Assembly (NCBI GenBank): GCA_910584585.1 | Contig: CAJUBP010000015.1 | Coordinates: forward strand, 20,777-84,776 | From: an uncultured Lachnospiraceae bacterium | GTDB lineage: Bacteria > Bacillota > Clostridia > Lachnospirales > Lachnospiraceae | DNA length: 64,000 bases | Reading direction: 5' to 3' | Shown: positions 61,267-64,000 of the stretch, one piece after another | Numbering within the stretch: position 1 is the stretch's first letter | How the letters are laid out: each line of letters starts with the position of its first letter | Notes under the pieces: model-generated | Databases searched by the model: none | The model's input: only the letters and a program-made list of their open reading frames with translations | What the model was told of the DNA's origin: nothing | Translations under genes and position numbers: made by a program

Positions 61267-61452
61267 AAATACAGCGCAGGAAATGAGCGCCAGTGCGGGA
61301 AGAATCCCCCACCTGCATTTCCAGTTGAGGAAGTCTCTGGACTCTTAAAGATTGGCATGACCCATGCATACTGGATTGTGCGCTCAGACAATTTGAAAGG
61401 ATACAAAGAAGGGAAGGATTGGAAAATCCCAAAACAGGCTCTGGCTGATTAA
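61267..61452 (+). pseudogene. Fragment of a HTH_17/excisionase-like DNA-binding protein
   Basis: An open frame without a good start encodes PVEEVSGLLKIGMTHAYWIV then KEGKDWKIPKQALAD, which matches the pattern of excisionase-type winged helices (VEEVAELLKIS...YK.GR.WRIP). An in-frame TAA precedes it at 61264-61266, and upstream codons (YDNGVYFGKRHALLLGF) look coding too. It seems to be a decayed gene. It ends by overlapping the nuclease stop on the other strand. Confidence 0.5.
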
Positions 61453-62240
61453 TTTTGTCCTTTCCCAAACCTGATTTCGCAGTCTTTCCGGAAGAAAGAC
61501 ACCCCATAACAATCAATCTTCCGGTATCCTTCCATGCGCAGTTCTTCCATATACCTTTTATCATATATCTGCTGTAATGCCCTCTCTGCATCATCCTCCA
61601 AATCATCAATGGAATCAGATACCTTTAACTCCAGAACAAATGATCGTCCCCGGAGAGACGGGCTTTTCACCATAATATCTGACCGTCCATTACCTGATTC
61701 ACGGTTGGATTTTACCAGATAATTTTCACTCTGGCTTAATATGCCTGTCAAGAATCCGTGATAAAAGTTTTCTGCACTGTCATAGAAACTGATTGCGCAA
61801 AAAAGCTGTCCACTCAAGATATCTTCCATTTTCTGGGCATTTCCGTCTTCCATCGCCTGATACAAATCACGAAAATCTTCTTTCTTTATGACATCTTTCA
61901 TCCAATTCATAATCGTATTTTCATAAATAGTCATAACTTCTATGTTGGGAACCCGTACCTTCAAAAAAGTATATTTTCCTTTAAAATATTCACTTTCTTT
62001 TGTCAGATATCCTGTAAAATAGAGAAAATTCCACAGGCTCTCCTGATTACTGTGTATATCCCCATAGGTCACTTCTTCATGCACCTGAATATCTAAGGTT
62101 TCGCCGCTTAAAAGCGTTTCAATCTGCCCTTTCATTTCCCGGCCGGCCCTTGCGACCAGATCCTTAATAATGTCATTGGAACTGGTATTGACCCAATAAG
62201 GACGGGGAAATGCATTAACATCCGCATATAAATCATACAT
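61449..62240 (-). pseudogene. C-terminal part of an AAA-ATPase/PD-(D/E)XK nuclease family protein
   Basis: The 263-aa product matches the C-terminal half of the large Firmicute/Bacteroidetes family that joins an AAA ATPase domain (about 300 residues) to a PD-(D/E)XK nuclease: NAFPRPYWVNTSSNDIIKDL at the junction, and the nuclease strand GRSDIMVKS...FVLELKVSDS with Asp, Glu and Lys. The ATPase half is gone, cut just before the conserved junction by the IS at 62245-63857. The remainder still opens with an ATG but has no ribosome-binding site. Confidence 0.8.
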
Positions 62241-62244
62241 AAAA

Positions 62245-63857
62245 CCTAAAATCCCGATTAATTATACACAGGTCACATTGTGACCTGGTATAATTCCATA
62301 ATCTCACGCTGAAATTTGGTTGGGGTTGTTACAAGTTTTTTGCGTTTGCCTTCAACAGATATTTCTTTTAGAGATTTCATTTCACTAAATATCTCTTGAA
62401 AGTTATGACTGCGAACCCAACCCTGCTTTTCCATAATGCCCCTCAGATAAGTGGTCAATATCAGCGAAACAAACTGGATGAATATACGTCCCTCCATTGC
62501 GGTATTCGAATGAATTCTCAGACGTTTCATATCCAGATCATTTTTGAGGTCATCAAACCCTTTTTCAACCGCATCCTTTTGCCGATATGAACGTAATGCT
62601 TCAGCGGCGTCCTTAGTCTTGTTGCTTATGATTACAAGCCATCCAATATGATTCTGCTTATGCTTGCGGATCGCCTCTTCATTATACTGTACTTTCCGTT
62701 CTCGTTTCGGAAAGTCCCTGACAAAAAAATATTTGTCATAAAACACTTGGTTTTCTGGTCTCTCATTGTGGCTTGTCAGTTCAGCATGGCATTGAAGCAG
62801 TCTGTGGGTAAATTTTTTGTTCTCCAACTCCGCTTTCAAACTGTCATAGTATGTATGGAGGCAGCATCTGTGCCCCTTCCATTTTATACATTTTGTAACA
62901 GCGTATAGGTCGTCCTCTCCGATATTGATAAAATGTTCATGGGAATCCATATCTGTCCGGTTTTCTTCTACAGCATCTATGGCCATGGAGGCGGTGAAAG
63001 GAACGCCGACGCTAAAACGATAATGGCTTTCATAAAGCGCATTAATGTTCGGCTCACTGTAAAACCCTTTATCCATGACCAGATGGACGGATCTGGCGCT
63101 AAGGAATTTAAAGTTGGCAAGGCTTTCATTAATCGTTGACACATCCTTAATACTTCCCGAAAGTATTCTGTAGTATATCGGCAGATGGGATTCTTCGCTG
63201 GTGACCATCAGGAGATTTACCTGCGGAAGATTTTCACCGTCCCGGTTATAGCTCCAACGGATGTAGTCAATCAATTCACTATAGGATGAAATACTTGTAA
63301 TATCGAGGGCAAAGTATCCTTTATTATGGTTGGAAGCCATCCAGTCCCCAAAGAATTTCTGCTGCGCCGAAGGTGTAATGCGCCTTAAAAGTTCACTTAC
63401 GCGCTGGTCTGCAAGTTTGGAATGAAACGGATGCCGGTTACGGGTGGACCACTGCTTTACATGACAGAGCGAGTTCCCTTCACTGGCAAGGTAATAGGCA
63501 CAAGTAAGAATGCGGTCCCAGTCTTCTGGAAACGCTGTCCGTAAGACTTTTTCTATCCCTGTTTCATGGGCAGCTTTATCAAGAAGAAGCGCCGGGCCGG
63601 TTGTGAGGACAGTGCAATGTTCTGTTTTAAGGGCGTCAGAATCAGTTGTTATAGATTTTTTTCTGTTAGGGATGAGTTCATTCGTTTCAGGATGAAGCTT
63701 TCCGACACACTTGCGGTGATGTTTTGTTTTTTGTTCAGTCTTGTCCCAATAAGATTCATTCTGGTATACATAAGTTGTTCCATTTGGATTTTTAACATAT
63801 ACATATGATGCCATTTCTCTATTCACTTTCCTGTGTATAATTTATCGGGAGATTAGG
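62245..63857 (-). mobile_element. IS1634-type insertion sequence
   Basis: 28-bp imperfect terminal inverted repeats bound the element: CCTAAAATCCCGATTAATTA... at 62245-62272 and the complement of CCTAATCTCCCGATAAATTA... at 63830-63857 (four differences). One transposase gene fills it. No matching target duplication is visible in the flanks (ACATAAAA left, ATATATCC right), so an adjacent deletion may have removed one side, consistent with the missing N-terminus of the neighbouring gene. Confidence 0.85.
62273..63814 (-). CDS. IS1634 family (DDE) transposase
   Basis: The 513-aa protein has the IS4-superfamily DDE arrangement: ALDITSISSYSELIDYI (first Asp), VHLVMDKGFYSEPN (second Asp) and KDAVEKGFDDLKNDLDMKRL (Glu, in the YREK-like box). 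It appears intact. The ATG at 63814 is preferred; a GTG four codons earlier is close behind AGGAAAG and could also be used. Its stop codon is next to the left terminal repeat, as usual for compact elements. Confidence 0.9.
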   Translation of the reverse strand: MASYVYVKNPNGTTYVYQNESYWDKTEQKTKHHRKCVGKLHPETNELIPNRKKSITTDSDALKTEHCTVLTTGPALLLDKAAHETGIEKVLRTAFPEDWDRILTCAYYLASEGNSLCHVKQWSTRNRHPFHSKLADQRVSELLRRITPSAQQKFFGDWMASNHNKGYFALDITSISSYSELIDYIRWSYNRDGENLPQVNLLMVTSEESHLPIYYRILSGSIKDVSTINESLANFKFLSARSVHLVMDKGFYSEPNINALYESHYRFSVGVPFTASMAIDAVEENRTDMDSHEHFINIGEDDLYAVTKCIKWKGHRCCLHTYYDSLKAELENKKFTHRLLQCHAELTSHNERPENQVFYDKYFFVRDFPKRERKVQYNEEAIRKHKQNHIGWLVIISNKTKDAAEALRSYRQKDAVEKGFDDLKNDLDMKRLRIHSNTAMEGRIFIQFVSLILTTYLRGIMEKQGWVRSHNFQEIFSEMKSLKEISVEGKRKKLVTTPTKFQREIMELYQVTM

Positions 63858-63870
63858 ATATATCCGTGAG

Positions 63871-63926
63871 CCAAATAATTTGCCAACAGATTCAAATTAT
63901 TTTAAGAAAAATAGCAAATCATTTGG
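63871..63926. repeat. Inverted repeat at the right window edge
   Basis: CCAAATAATTTGC (63871-63883) pairs with GCAAATCATTTGG (63914-63926), one mismatch, 30-base loop. It lies just outside the IS1634 element in AT-rich DNA without an ORF up to the window end. It may be an operator or an element end. Confidence 0.5.
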
Positions 63927-64000
63927 CAAATAAGTATGCTCTGGAGCAGTTCTGACGCTTAAAGTTATGTTTACTCTCTCAAGGCAATCTGGATTCTATT

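Overview
The window looks like a chromosomal segment of an anaerobic, spore-forming Firmicute of the class Clostridia, most likely a Lachnospiraceae gut commensal. The basis is the gene set (hemZ, a lactate/Etf/acyl-CoA dehydrogenase cluster, Hsp33, RelQ, DUF1002, DUF5685 and DUF5808 proteins, a SpoIIID fragment), strong AGGAGG ribosome-binding sites, sigma-A-like promoters and moderate G+C. No species can be named from the sequence alone. No rRNA, tRNA or CRISPR array was seen.

Layout. 1-790: the edge of what may be an integrated element (a partial gene, a terminator, a small ORF with a possible frameshift, three TTGATGTAC repeats) next to the 3' end of hemZ. 791-3036: hemZ and an MBL-fold hydrolase. 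3076-11650: a lactate-utilisation cluster read leftwards from one promoter: permease, FAD lactate dehydrogenase, EtfB, EtfA, acyl-CoA dehydrogenase and nickel-pincer lactate racemase, then a separately promoted GntR/FadR-type regulator. Palindromes around the permease promoter look like its operators. 11.8-25.7 kb: housekeeping and stress genes (flavodoxin, J-domain protein, DUF5685, NAD synthetase, Hsp33, methyltransferase, DUF1002 protein, lipase-like hydrolase, MCP-like coiled coil, RecJ, DHH phosphoesterase). 25.7-30 kb: asnS, a secreted trigger-factor-like foldase lipoprotein, nicotinate phosphoribosyltransferase.

30-42 kb is more plastic: a sigma/anti-sigma deletion pseudogene, a tandem pair of nearly identical Uma2 nucleases, an ECF sigma-ABC transporter operon, an envelope operon (glycosyltransferase, NlpC/P60-like protein, flippase), a thioredoxin lipoprotein, an XRE membrane regulator and several short inverted-repeat elements. 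42-50.4 kb: aspS, hisS, an MBL protein, relQ, an aminotransferase and rarA. 50.4-58.4 kb: an AgrC-like histidine kinase with a LytTR regulator, a polysaccharide deacetylase, a YtrA-like GntR plus DUF5808 protein, and clpB under a CIRCE-like operator. 58.6-64 kb: a mobile-element graveyard with an IS66 element, gene fragments (SpoIIID, an HTH protein), a decapitated AAA/PD-(D/E)XK gene and an IS1634-type element.

The most interesting signals are (1) the lactate cluster, whose EtfA lacks the ferredoxin domain needed for confurcation in Acetobacterium and which carries an acyl-CoA dehydrogenase next to the same Etf pair; (2) a hisS leader built of four degenerate ~36-nt repeats behind a near-consensus promoter; (3) two families of short palindromic MITE-like elements, one with TTA target duplications, often at gene 3' ends; and (4) several other recent tandem duplications (a 36-bp leader repeat, a 66-bp intergenic repeat, a 36-bp coding repeat, the whole Uma2 gene).
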